Under the pieces are notes generated by a model. The model saw only the letters and a list, made by a program, of their open reading frames with translations. It did no database searches and was not told where the DNA came from. A stretch of 64,000 nucleotides of DNA from Bacteroidetes bacterium HGW-Bacteroidetes-10 (lineage in GTDB: Bacteria > Bacteroidota > Bacteroidia > Bacteroidales > UBA932): the NCBI GenBank assembly GCA_002842695.1, contig PHDT01000002.1, forward strand, positions 62,001 to 126,000, written 5' to 3'. The first letter of the stretch is position 1, and the number at the start of each line of letters is the position of its first letter. The translations under genes and the position numbers were made by a program. Below, piece by piece: positions 1 to 8,781 of the stretch.

Positions 1-669
1 GGTTCCCCAAACAGCATCCAGATATGCCTGAAGCTGCTCCCTGTTTTCTGCGCTCATCTTGTTACTTATGAACTGCTCGGCGGCAGCTTTAAACTTACCA
101 TGTCTGATAAGCTGAACTTCAACACCTACCTTGTCAAGAAGATCCTTGAAGAAAAGTGTATTCATGCTAAGACCGGTGAGTGTGGCTGTTCCTGCAGGGT
201 TGAGATATACTTTGTCTGCAACAGAGGCAAGATAGTATGCTCCCTGCGAGTAGTTGTCGGCATAAGCAATTACAGGTTTTCCGCTTTCACGGAATTTAGC
301 AAGTGCACCTCTTATCTCTTCCACATGTGTAGTGCCCGCATTGAGTTCGTTCAGATTCATATAAATGAATTTGATAGAAGGGTCTGAGGCTGCCTTCTCG
401 ATAGTCTGAATAAAATCAAGAATGCCTGTGCTTTTTGAAGATATTGATGCCATTGGGTTTAATGCTGAGAATGGATCCTCAACAGACTGCTCGGTAATAG
501 CAGATGAGAAGTTAAGTGCAAGAACTGCACTTGAGGGTACTACCGGAACCTTGCTGTCAGAGAATGTTGCAAGCGAGCCAATTATACCCATCAGGATAAA
601 AATGCCAAGAACCATTGCCAGAAGTGAACCAACAAAAGTCCCCGCTACAATTTTCAGAAAATTTTTCAT
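1..669 (-). CDS. sppA: Signal peptide peptidase SppA, 67K type (3' part missing)
   Basis: This is the N-terminal 223 residues of a membrane-anchored serine protease that degrades signal peptides left in the membrane after secretion. The reading frame begins at an ATG (complement of 667-669) and runs off the left edge. Residues 1-35 form a basic start and one long hydrophobic anchor. The following region has the ClpP/crotonase-like features of SppA: a stretch ending in KFIYMNLNEL, then KPVIAYADNYSQGAYYLAS, the usual segment before the catalytic lysine half, and LIRHGKFKAAAEQF. The catalytic serine in the C-terminal repeat lies outside the window. The gene is divergent from the TolC-like gene, with 97 bp between them. 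Confidence 0.9.
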   Translation of the reverse strand, partial: MKNFLKIVAGTFVGSLLAMVLGIFILMGIIGSLATFSDSKVPVVPSSAVLALNFSSAITEQSVEDPFSALNPMASISSKSTGILDFIQTIEKAASDPSIKFIYMNLNELNAGTTHVEEIRGALAKFRESGKPVIAYADNYSQGAYYLASVADKVYLNPAGTATLTGLSMNTLFFKDLLDKVGVEVQLIRHGKFKAAAEQFISNKMSAENREQLQAYLDAVWGT

Positions 670-766
670 ATTGTATGTTGTATTATTTCAGGTGACCTCA
701 CAAAATTAGTAATAAATGCTTAACTTTACACACCTGTAATGAATAATATCCCCCATTATTTAGACC

Positions 767-2260
767 ATGAAGAGATTTGCCCCACATTTACTTGCTCTGG
801 CTCTCTTAATGATTGCCGTGCCTTCTGTTTATGCGCAGAAAATCAGGTTAACACTCACTCTTGACGAGGCTGTTAAAACTGCTCAGGATCAGTCTCCTTC
901 TGCACTGGTAGCAAAGCATAATTTTCTTGCAAGTTACTGGCAATACAGAGCCTTTCGTGCTCAGTTGCTTCCCTCTCTCAATTTATCTGCCACTCTTGGC
1001 CAATACAACAGATCTCTTGTTCCACTTCAGAACTCAGAATCAGGGGAGATAAACTATGTTGCAAACAACAATCTCAAGAATAGTCTCTCTCTTTCAATTG
1101 ACCAGAACATTGCTCTTACCGGGGGCAGGATCTCTGTTTTTACGAGTTTGTACCGGCTGGACCAGTTTAATACGGAAAATCCGGCAACATACAACTCTCA
1201 GCCAATTAATATTACATATATTCAACCGCTTCGAACCTATAATACCTTAAGGTGGGACAAGGTAACAGAGCCTAAGAAATATGAGAGGGCCAAGCGCAGG
1301 TATCTCGAACAAATGGAAAATATTATTGTTAATGTAATACCTATGTTCTTTGATGTTCTGCAGGCACAGCAGCGACTGGCAATGTCAAGCAAGAACTATG
1401 AAAGTACAGTTTCATTGTACAAGCTTGCAAAAGAGAGGTTCGAGCAGAATCTGGTTTCCAAAAATGATCTTCTTCAGCTCGAGCTGAGAATGATAAATGA
1501 TAATTTGTCGATAAATGACCATAAGCTTACCCTGGACATGAGAATGCTCCGCCTTAAAACCTTTATGGGATATAACGAGAATGTAGAACTTGATCTTGTT
1601 TTACCTGCCTCGGGCCCCGGGATTACTCTTAATTTTGAAGATGTACTTGATAAGGCATACAAGAATTCTCCTTTTCTTCTTGACAATGAACTGGATGTTT
1701 TAAGCGCAACTCAGGAGGTAGAGAGGCAGAAGGCAAACAAGGGGCTTCAGGCAAATCTGAATGCTCAGTTTGGACTGACGCAGCAGGGTCATGAACTTGG
1801 AACTGCATATTCAAATCCAATGGACCAGCAGATATTAAGTTTAGGTCTGAGAATGCCAATAATGGACTGGGGGCTTGGAAAAGGCAGGGTTAAAATGGCA
1901 AAGTCAAGAGAGGAGCTTGTGAGGGCCCAGGTTGACCAGGAGATGAATGATTACAAACAGAATATCTTTATTAAAGTGATTCAGTTCAATAATCAGGTTA
2001 CTCAGTGCAATCTCTCTGCAAGGGCAGATTCAATTGCTCAGGAGAGGTATGCAAATGCCCGTTCCCGCTTTCTCGAAGGAGCAATCAGTGTAACTGACCT
2101 TAATAATGCACAGTCAGAGAAAGATCAGGCCTCAAACAGATATATTAACGATTTGAGTAATTTCTGGCAGTACTACTTTAACATAAGGAAAATCAGCCTG
2201 TATGACTTCATAAACAAGAGAGAGATTGCCGCAGAGTTTGAAAAGATGGTGGATAATTAG
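767..2260 (+). CDS. TolC-family outer membrane efflux protein
   Basis: This 497-residue protein is an outer-membrane channel of tripartite export systems. It starts with a signal peptide (residues 1-23, cleavage after VYA). Two OEP repeats follow, at about 30-245 and 285-490, rich in long amphipathic helices. The repeat start LTLDEAVKTAQDQSP and the late segment GAISVTDLNNAQSEKDQA are typical of the family. No membrane-fusion or RND pump gene lies beside it, so its partner must be elsewhere. It heads a same-strand run of metal-related genes, which suggests metal efflux, but that is inferred from position only. Confidence 0.88.
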   Translation: MKRFAPHLLALALLMIAVPSVYAQKIRLTLTLDEAVKTAQDQSPSALVAKHNFLASYWQYRAFRAQLLPSLNLSATLGQYNRSLVPLQNSESGEINYVANNNLKNSLSLSIDQNIALTGGRISVFTSLYRLDQFNTENPATYNSQPINITYIQPLRTYNTLRWDKVTEPKKYERAKRRYLEQMENIIVNVIPMFFDVLQAQQRLAMSSKNYESTVSLYKLAKERFEQNLVSKNDLLQLELRMINDNLSINDHKLTLDMRMLRLKTFMGYNENVELDLVLPASGPGITLNFEDVLDKAYKNSPFLLDNELDVLSATQEVERQKANKGLQANLNAQFGLTQQGHELGTAYSNPMDQQILSLGLRMPIMDWGLGKGRVKMAKSREELVRAQVDQEMNDYKQNIFIKVIQFNNQVTQCNLSARADSIAQERYANARSRFLEGAISVTDLNNAQSEKDQASNRYINDLSNFWQYYFNIRKISLYDFINKREIAAEFEKMVDN

Positions 2261-2283
2261 TATTTATTGATATTTTTGCAACT

Positions 2284-2745
2284 GTGAAACGCTATTTAAA
2301 ATATATTTTTCCGGCAATGATGCTTATGTTCTACATGGCAGCAGGTGTCGGCTATGGCGTACACACATGCAAAGGAGAGGGAATCACTTCAGTTTCAATC
2401 CTGGTAAAGGAGTCCGGCTGTGAAGGAGATAACCACTCTATGGCTAAACAGTGCTGCCAGGACTCATGCTACGATGAGCAATCCGGCAGTTGCCACAACT
2501 CAGAAAAATCCACAGAAGGTTGCTGCGACACAGAGTTGCATCAGCTTGCAGATGGTTATGAGGTGGCAAAACAGTTTTCAAGCCTTCAGATATCTTTGAT
2601 TCCGCTGCCAGCAGGTATACTTGCATCGGCAGATGTAATCAACAATAACTATTTTGCAGGAAGATTACTATCTGTTTCAGAGGGTGAACCACCCGGTCAT
2701 TTCGCTAAAGAGTATCTGTCATATATTTCTGTTTGGAGATTGTAA
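2284..2745 (+). CDS. HYC_CC_PP-like cysteine-rich secreted protein
   Basis: This is a 153-residue exported protein of unknown biochemical role. It starts with GTG, because the signal peptide (MKRYLKYIFP then a hydrophobic core) begins there. Mature-part landmarks are GVHTCKG (HTC rather than HYC), KQCCQD, a cysteine/histidine-rich middle (CYDEQSGSCHNS, GCCDTEL), and a late EPPGHF. These give the CC and PP signature of a Bacteroidota family often found beside TonB-dependent receptors for metals. About ten cysteines and several histidines suggest soft-metal binding. A TATTTTTGC box at 2271-2279 could be a promoter element, though it would leave almost no leader. It lies between the TolC-like gene and the receptor gene. 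Confidence 0.7.
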   Translation: MKRYLKYIFPAMMLMFYMAAGVGYGVHTCKGEGITSVSILVKESGCEGDNHSMAKQCCQDSCYDEQSGSCHNSEKSTEGCCDTELHQLADGYEVAKQFSSLQISLIPLPAGILASADVINNNYFAGRLLSVSEGEPPGHFAKEYLSYISVWRL

Positions 2746-2800
2746 TTCTGTATTCAATTTTTATTGAGTACAAAAGAGTTATAATTTATACAAACATGAA

Positions 2801-5044
2801 ATGAAAAAAATTCTATTTATAATACTGCTGTTTACTGCTGCATCTCTGTATGCTGCAGCTCAGACCATCACCGGAACCGTTACGGTTCTTAAATCCGGGG
2901 GTGAGTCTGAACCACTTCCCTTTGCATCTGTATACTGGCTTGAGGGCAAGCTCTCAGCAGAGGCTGACGAGAAAGGGGAATTTACAATAAAGACAGCCGG
3001 AGCAAACAAAATTTCCCTTGTAGCTGCATATGTTGGCTACACAAAGGATACAATTGTCCTTGCAAAGGGAGAGACAAAGGCACTTCTTGTTCTGAAACAG
3101 GAAAACGAACTGGATGCAGCCAGAGTTATCGAAAGACAGGAGGGTAACTATCTTTCCAGAATTACTCCAATGAAAACCGAAGTTATTACAACAGCCGGGC
3201 TCAACAAAATGGCCTGCTGCAACCTGGCCGAGAGCTTTGAAAACTCGGCCAGTGTTACCGTAGGATATTCTGATGCAATTACTGGAGCAAGACAGATTAG
3301 ATTACTGGGACTTTCCGGAATCTACACCCAGATGCTGGATGAGACCAGACCTGTAATGAGGGGTGTTGCCGCTCCGTTCGGACTCTCATATATTTCGGGT
3401 CAGTGGCTTGAGAGCATCCAGATAGCTAAAGGTCCCTCATCTGTTGTTAACGGTCTTGAAGCAATAACAGGTCAGATTAATCTTGAGCACAGAAAACCAA
3501 CTGCCGAGCAGCCGCTTTTCCTGAATCTCTTTCTGGGAAGCAGCCTAAGGACAGAGGCAAATATCTCCTCATCACTGCAACTTAACTCAAAGCTTAGTAC
3601 AGTAATTCTGGGCCACTTCTCAACAGACCCGCAGGGACATGACGGAAACCATGACGGATTCAAGGATGAGCCTGTATCTATGCAGTTCAACTTTTCGAAC
3701 AGATGGCTCTATGTCGCAGATAACGGTGTTCAGCTGAGATTCGGCTTTAAAGCTCTGTCAGATGACAGGATTGCCGGTATGAACGGTTTCAAAAAGGGTA
3801 TGGAGATTACACCGGAGCTGTGGGGTTCTGAGATTAAAAACAAAGGTCTTAACGGTTATGCAAAACTGGGTGTTCCGCTGAATGAGAGCAACTCAAAAAA
3901 CATTGCTGCCATTGTGGATTACTCCTGGCACAATATGAATTCATTCTTTGGTCTTAACAGATACAATGCAAATCAGAATTCGGCCTTTTTAAACCTGATG
4001 TTCCTCAGTGAAATCAGTCCAAATCATAAGTATGTGCTTGGATTGAGTGCACAGACAGACAATTTTGACGAAGATCTCTCTAAAGGAGCATTCAACCCTT
4101 CGGGAGTGGCTACCTACAACTCGCCTTCACTCTATCCCGGCCGCGAAGAGTGGTCTGCCGGAGCATACGGCGAGTACACATATACAAACGGAGAGAAGGC
4201 CTCTGTGGTTGCCGGGCTGAGACTTGACAAGAATAACATTCACGGATGGCTATTTGCTCCAAGACTCAATCTGAAATATGCATTCGCAGATGAGCTTGTT
4301 GTGAGGGCATCTGCAGGAAGGGGATTCAGGTCGCCAAATCAGATATCAGACAACCTGGGAATTCTCTCAACCGGCAGGGAGGTAGTTCTTGAAGAGAATC
4401 CGGACATAGAGGATGCCTGGACCTACGGAGCAAACTTTACCGTTTACATGCCTTTTGGTTTTAATGACAAGGCATCACTCAGCTTCGACTACTTCAGAAC
4501 AGACTTTAACAGGCAACTTCTGGTAGATCAGGAGAGAGACCTTTCAAAAATCTGGTTTTACAATCTTGATGGAAAATCTTTCACAAATACATATCAGGCA
4601 GACTTTTCGGTTGAGCCGTTTGAAAGATTTACTATTCTTACAACATTCAGGTATACAGATTCAAGGGCAGACTATTACGGCCAGGGACTGGTTGAAAGAC
4701 CACTTATGAACAGATTTAAAGGCGTCTTTAATGTACAGTATGCTACCAGAATGAATAAATGGACATTTGACTTTACAGCTCAGCTTAACGGCCCGGCAAG
4801 ATTGCCTGAATTTATGGGCGGAGGGGAGTCTCCTGTCTATCCAATGTTTTACGCACAAGTTACTAAAAAATTCAAAGACCTGGATGTATACATTGGCGGT
4901 GAAAACCTTGGCAATTACAGACAGCCTCATGCAATAATGGATGCAGACAATCCTTACGGCACAGGCTTTAACTCAACTTTGGTATGGGGACCGCTAATGG
5001 GAATGAAACTCTATGCCGGTCTCAGATTTACAATTTGGAAATAA
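2801..5044 (+). CDS. TonB-dependent receptor, probable metal-type
   Basis: This 747-residue outer-membrane active transporter takes up a ligand using TonB energy. Residues 1-20 are a signal peptide ending AAAQ. Residues 22-105 are a carboxypeptidase-regulatory-like beta domain (ITGTVTV start, later VAAYVGYTKDT). The plug lies at about 125-235 (ENSASVTVGYSDAITGARQ, then IQIAKGPSSVVNG), followed by a barrel that ends in LRFTIWK. The plug carries an unusual KMACCNLAESF. With a cysteine-rich protein upstream and an HMA chaperone 25 bp downstream, copper or another soft metal is the likely ligand. That is an inference from context; no ligand can be read from sequence. Confidence 0.85.
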   Translation: MKKILFIILLFTAASLYAAAQTITGTVTVLKSGGESEPLPFASVYWLEGKLSAEADEKGEFTIKTAGANKISLVAAYVGYTKDTIVLAKGETKALLVLKQENELDAARVIERQEGNYLSRITPMKTEVITTAGLNKMACCNLAESFENSASVTVGYSDAITGARQIRLLGLSGIYTQMLDETRPVMRGVAAPFGLSYISGQWLESIQIAKGPSSVVNGLEAITGQINLEHRKPTAEQPLFLNLFLGSSLRTEANISSSLQLNSKLSTVILGHFSTDPQGHDGNHDGFKDEPVSMQFNFSNRWLYVADNGVQLRFGFKALSDDRIAGMNGFKKGMEITPELWGSEIKNKGLNGYAKLGVPLNESNSKNIAAIVDYSWHNMNSFFGLNRYNANQNSAFLNLMFLSEISPNHKYVLGLSAQTDNFDEDLSKGAFNPSGVATYNSPSLYPGREEWSAGAYGEYTYTNGEKASVVAGLRLDKNNIHGWLFAPRLNLKYAFADELVVRASAGRGFRSPNQISDNLGILSTGREVVLEENPDIEDAWTYGANFTVYMPFGFNDKASLSFDYFRTDFNRQLLVDQERDLSKIWFYNLDGKSFTNTYQADFSVEPFERFTILTTFRYTDSRADYYGQGLVERPLMNRFKGVFNVQYATRMNKWTFDFTAQLNGPARLPEFMGGGESPVYPMFYAQVTKKFKDLDVYIGGENLGNYRQPHAIMDADNPYGTGFNSTLVWGPLMGMKLYAGLRFTIWK

Positions 5045-5069
5045 ATAATTAATACTAAATTTACAAGTC

Positions 5070-5387
5070 ATGAAAAGAATCAGTAAAATTTTATTTATCG
5101 CATTAGCTGCGATTTTCTTCCTCTCTGCAAATGCAGATGCACAGGATAAAAAGGGAACAAAGAAAGAGGTACAGGTTACATTTAACCTTCCCGATATGAG
5201 CTGCCATAACTGTGTAAACAAACTGGAAGCTAAAATGCCTCACGAAAAGGGAGTAAGAGACCTTAAGGTTACACTTGAGGGTAAGACAATCTGGATTAGC
5301 TTTGATGAGTCAAAAACCACCAAGGAGGAGCTTGCAAAGGCACTTGGAAAACTTGGATACCCTGCAAAAGAGGTAGTAAAAAAATAA
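5070..5387 (+). CDS. Secreted heavy-metal-associated (HMA) domain protein
   Basis: This 105-residue protein is a ferredoxin-like metallochaperone of the MerP/CopZ type. Residues 1-24 are a signal peptide (ADA before QDKK), so it acts in the periplasm or outside rather than in the cytosol. The metal loop is DMSCHNC, with Cys45 and Cys48 in the MxCxxC arrangement expected for Cu(I) or Hg(II). The later YPAKEV is also typical. It begins 25 bp after the TonB-dependent receptor and ends 4 bp before the next gene, so the three are probably one transcript. It may accept metal entering through the receptor (inference). Confidence 0.88.
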   Translation: MKRISKILFIALAAIFFLSANADAQDKKGTKKEVQVTFNLPDMSCHNCVNKLEAKMPHEKGVRDLKVTLEGKTIWISFDESKTTKEELAKALGKLGYPAKEVVKK

Positions 5388-5391
5388 GCGA

Positions 5392-6204
5392 ATGAGATTT
5401 ATTCTCACATTATTATTGACTGTATCTGCATTCGGGAGCATCTTTTCACAGAGCTCCCGGGGCGGGTCGGTCTATTACGAAGAGATGCGAACACTGGAGC
5501 TTGCCCAAAGGGAGGCTTCAATCGTAAAGGAGATTACCACCGGAAATATTCCGGAATTTCTGAAAAACTGGGTGGAGGTTAAATTTTCTGAGAGAGATGC
5601 AGCCGGGAAAAGACACCGGGTTACTCTCTTTGTTAAGGCCGATTATCTTGCTGCCGGTACTGATGCAGATTACTTTACCCTTCCAATGATTCCGCAGTCT
5701 GCCCAGAAGATTGCGAACCACTTCAATGCCTCTTTGCCAACTCCCAAAATTGTAGATATTATTTACAAAAAATCGGCACTAAAACTGGAGCCCTTCAATT
5801 TTATTCCCAGGGGTAACAGAAATGAAACACCCGATATCCTGAATGACCATTCAAGAATTGTAACAGCACAGATTAAGGCCTCAGGCAATAAGCCCGGTGT
5901 GTTTGTCTCAGGAACCAAAAAGGATATTGTTATCTGTTCAAAACTTTCAGACCCCAAACGCACTCATCATGTCACCATATACGGGTGGCACAGACTTAAC
6001 GGAGTTGCGATACAACCGGCAACAAATATTCACATAGATATTTATGTCGACTATAGTCATGGAGTCAGACTCATATCAAACCGTGTCCTGATTGACGGTA
6101 AGGAGTACGATTACAGAAAAATACTTCAGGACTCTCTTCTTTACACCCTGCTCAGTTCAGAACCGAAGCCCCTTGAAAGAGTCGCTTACAGCACCGGAGA
6201 GTAG
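5392..6204 (+). CDS. Secreted protein of unknown function (270 aa)
   Basis: I do not recognise a family. It has a short signal peptide (residues 1-19, cleavage near SIFSQ) and no later membrane segment. The rest looks globular and mainly beta, with alternating hydrophobic stretches such as KPGVFVSGTKKDIVIC and NIHIDIYVDYSHG and an aromatic THHVTIYGWHR segment. Only one cysteine is obvious, so it is not a cysteine-rich metal binder. The ATG is 4 bp after the HMA gene stop, so it is likely co-transcribed with the metal cluster. The next gene (GH9) follows after 66 bp with its own possible -7 box, so a link to the glycosidase is less likely. Confidence 0.55.
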   Translation: MRFILTLLLTVSAFGSIFSQSSRGGSVYYEEMRTLELAQREASIVKEITTGNIPEFLKNWVEVKFSERDAAGKRHRVTLFVKADYLAAGTDADYFTLPMIPQSAQKIANHFNASLPTPKIVDIIYKKSALKLEPFNFIPRGNRNETPDILNDHSRIVTAQIKASGNKPGVFVSGTKKDIVICSKLSDPKRTHHVTIYGWHRLNGVAIQPATNIHIDIYVDYSHGVRLISNRVLIDGKEYDYRKILQDSLLYTLLSSEPKPLERVAYSTGE

Positions 6205-6270
6205 TCGGAAAATAGATAAAATTGTATTACATTTGTTGATATTGTATCAATTAATTCCCCCGTTAATGCT

Positions 6271-8775
6271 ATGAAATATCTCAGATTATCTTCTGTTTTA
6301 TCACTCCTTATTTTACTCTCTTCATTTACTCTTGCGGCAAACTCCTGGATTAGAGTTAACCAGGCAGGATACCTCCCGTCTGATATTAAGGTAGCTGTAT
6401 TTATCTCTCAGCAGGAGAGCACAGTGCCTCTGTTTGAAGTACATGAATCAATATCGGGTAAACTTGTTTACAAGAGTGCCGGAAAAAAGGTAAATGCCGG
6501 GGTATGGGGTATGAAGAACGCATACCGCTTTGACTTTTCCAAAATTGAAAAAGAGGGAGGCTACTTCATAGTTTCCAACGGAGCGAAATCTCCGAATTTC
6601 AGAATATCAGCAAGTTCATACGAAGGTCTGTCAGATTTTCTTCTCGAATATATGCGTCAGCAAAGATGCGGCGATAACCCCTACACCGGCGAACTCTGTC
6701 ATCAGCATGACGGCTTTATTGTAGATCACCCAACCCGTACAGGTGAGAAGGTAGATGTAAGGGGCGGATGGCATGATGCCACAGATTACCTGCAGTATCA
6801 GACAACTTCTGCAACTGCTCTGTACCACCTGATGTTCTCATGGGAGCAGCAGAAGGACAAAAGTGTTTTTAAAGATCTTTACGACGCCAGAGGCCGCAAA
6901 GGCTCAAACGGAATTCCCGATATTCTTGACGAAATCAGATGGGGCCTTGACTGGCTTGACAGAATGAATCCGGAAGATAAAGTTATGTTTGCGCAGATTG
7001 CAGACGACCGCGACCACGCAGGATTCCGCCTTCCGCAAAATGACAAGGTAGATTACGGCTGGGGCAAGGGAACCGGAAGACCTGTCTATTTTGTAACCGG
7101 AAAACCACAGGGTCTGAGCAAATACATAAACCGCACAACAGGTGTCTCATCTGCTGCAGGCAAATTCGCATCGGGCTTTGCAATGGCAGCCGAACTCTTT
7201 AAAGAGAGCGATCCGCAGTATGCAGCAAAACTACGTGACAAGGCCGAGAAGGCTTATGCATTCGCAGAGGAGGTTCCGGGAAACACTCAGACAGCATGCA
7301 CAGTTTCGCCGTATTTTTATGAAGAGGATACATATGTTGATGATATTGAGCTTGCTGCAGCCACATTTTACAAAAATACAGGCGATGCAAAGTGGCTTAA
7401 AAAGGCAGACTACTGGGGTCAGCTCGAGCCTGTCACTCCGTGGATGGAGCTTGGCAGGGGAAGACACTATCAGTTTTATCCCTTTATAAACCTTGGTCAC
7501 TATTATCTGGCATCATCACAGGACAAGGCTGTGAGTGCAAAGTACCTGGGCTACATGAAGGATGGACTTGAGCATCTCCGCAGAAGAGCTGCAGACGATC
7601 CTTTTATATATGGAATTCCATTCCTGTGGTGTTCAAATAACCTGGTATCTGCTGCAATAACCCAGGCAAGACTTTACCGCGAAGTTTCCGGCGACAAAAC
7701 ATATCTTGAGATGGAGACTGCTCTCCGTGACTGGCTCTTTGGAACCAACCCGTGGGGAACATCAATGATAGTAGGATTCCCTGAGGGCGGAGACTATCCT
7801 GATTCACCTCACTCATCATACACAGTACACAACGGAGATCTTACATACGGCGGCCTTGTAGACGGACCTATCGAGAGAATGCTCTTCATTGAAAGAGCCG
7901 GAAACTCACTCAGAAATCCGGATAAATATGCTCCGTTCAATAATGGTAAAGCGGTTTATCATGATGATATAGGAGACTATGCCTCAAATGAACCTACAAT
8001 GGACGGAACAGCAGGTCTGAGCTTCTACTTTGCAAAACTGGAGAGCGACGGTAAGGAGTACGCGGCAGCAAAGGCATCGGCCCACGCCAAAACAGAGAGA
8101 GATGCACAGGGGGCAATTGTAAGAGTCAGCACAGACAAAAAAGTTATCTATCTTGCATTCACTGCAGACTCAATGTTTCAGGGAGGAGAGAAAATTTTAA
8201 AAACACTCTCTTCAAATAAGATTAAGGGTTCGTTCTTCTTTACAGGGAATTTTCTTAGACTGGAAGAGCAGAAGAGCATGATTGAGAAGATTATCAAAGC
8301 CGGTCACTATGTTGGTGGTCATTCAGATAAACATCTTCTTTATGCACCGTGGGATAAGAGGGATAAATCCCTGGTATCCGGCGACAGCCTTGTGAGGGAT
8401 ATTGTAAACAATATGGCAGAGCTCGCAAAATTTGGAGTGCAGCCAGAGAATGCCTCCTGGTTCATGCCCCCGTATGAATGGTACAACAAAGAGTCTGTCT
8501 ATACAGCCTCTCTGCTTGGCCTTAAGACTGTAAACTATACTCCGGGAACAGCAACTCCTGCAGATTATACCTACCCCGGTATGAACAGCTACAAGAGTTC
8601 TCAGGAGCTTATTGATAAACTATTTGCATTCGAAAAGAAAAACAACCTGAACGGAGCTGTTATACTTATTCATCCGGGCGTAGATTCAAGAAGGCCGGAT
8701 AAACTTTATGACAGACTGGGAGAGGTAATCAAAAGGCTCAGAAAAATGGGCTACACATTCGAAAGACTTTATTAA
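6271..8775 (+). CDS. GH9 glycoside hydrolase fused to NodB/CE4-like domain
   Basis: This is an 834-residue exported two-module protein. Residues 1-23 are a signal peptide. Residues 25-110 are a CelD-type N-terminal Ig-like domain (IRVNQAGYLPSDIKVAV). Residues 125-620 are GH9, an inverting (alpha/alpha)6 glucanase: GGWHDATDYLQY carries Asp169 and Asp172, and SNEPTMDG carries the acid Glu574. Residues 628-834 resemble polysaccharide deacetylase. There the TFDD motif reads TADS (631-634), HSxxH is intact (His684, His688), RxPY reads MPPY (732-735), and a late LIHPG holds His801. The hydrolase core looks competent on a beta-glucan. The deacetylase part lacks one metal Asp and the motif 3 Arg, so it may be altered or inactive. 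A TACATTTG box lies at 6228-6235. Confidence 0.85.
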   Translation: MKYLRLSSVLSLLILLSSFTLAANSWIRVNQAGYLPSDIKVAVFISQQESTVPLFEVHESISGKLVYKSAGKKVNAGVWGMKNAYRFDFSKIEKEGGYFIVSNGAKSPNFRISASSYEGLSDFLLEYMRQQRCGDNPYTGELCHQHDGFIVDHPTRTGEKVDVRGGWHDATDYLQYQTTSATALYHLMFSWEQQKDKSVFKDLYDARGRKGSNGIPDILDEIRWGLDWLDRMNPEDKVMFAQIADDRDHAGFRLPQNDKVDYGWGKGTGRPVYFVTGKPQGLSKYINRTTGVSSAAGKFASGFAMAAELFKESDPQYAAKLRDKAEKAYAFAEEVPGNTQTACTVSPYFYEEDTYVDDIELAAATFYKNTGDAKWLKKADYWGQLEPVTPWMELGRGRHYQFYPFINLGHYYLASSQDKAVSAKYLGYMKDGLEHLRRRAADDPFIYGIPFLWCSNNLVSAAITQARLYREVSGDKTYLEMETALRDWLFGTNPWGTSMIVGFPEGGDYPDSPHSSYTVHNGDLTYGGLVDGPIERMLFIERAGNSLRNPDKYAPFNNGKAVYHDDIGDYASNEPTMDGTAGLSFYFAKLESDGKEYAAAKASAHAKTERDAQGAIVRVSTDKKVIYLAFTADSMFQGGEKILKTLSSNKIKGSFFFTGNFLRLEEQKSMIEKIIKAGHYVGGHSDKHLLYAPWDKRDKSLVSGDSLVRDIVNNMAELAKFGVQPENASWFMPPYEWYNKESVYTASLLGLKTVNYTPGTATPADYTYPGMNSYKSSQELIDKLFAFEKKNNLNGAVILIHPGVDSRRPDKLYDRLGEVIKRLRKMGYTFERLY

Positions 8776-8781
8776 ACACAT

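Noticed and set aside
8146-8775. Frameshift joining two separate genes (GH9 and deacetylase)
   Set aside because: One continuous frame with no second start or ribosome-binding context at the join; linker is smooth.
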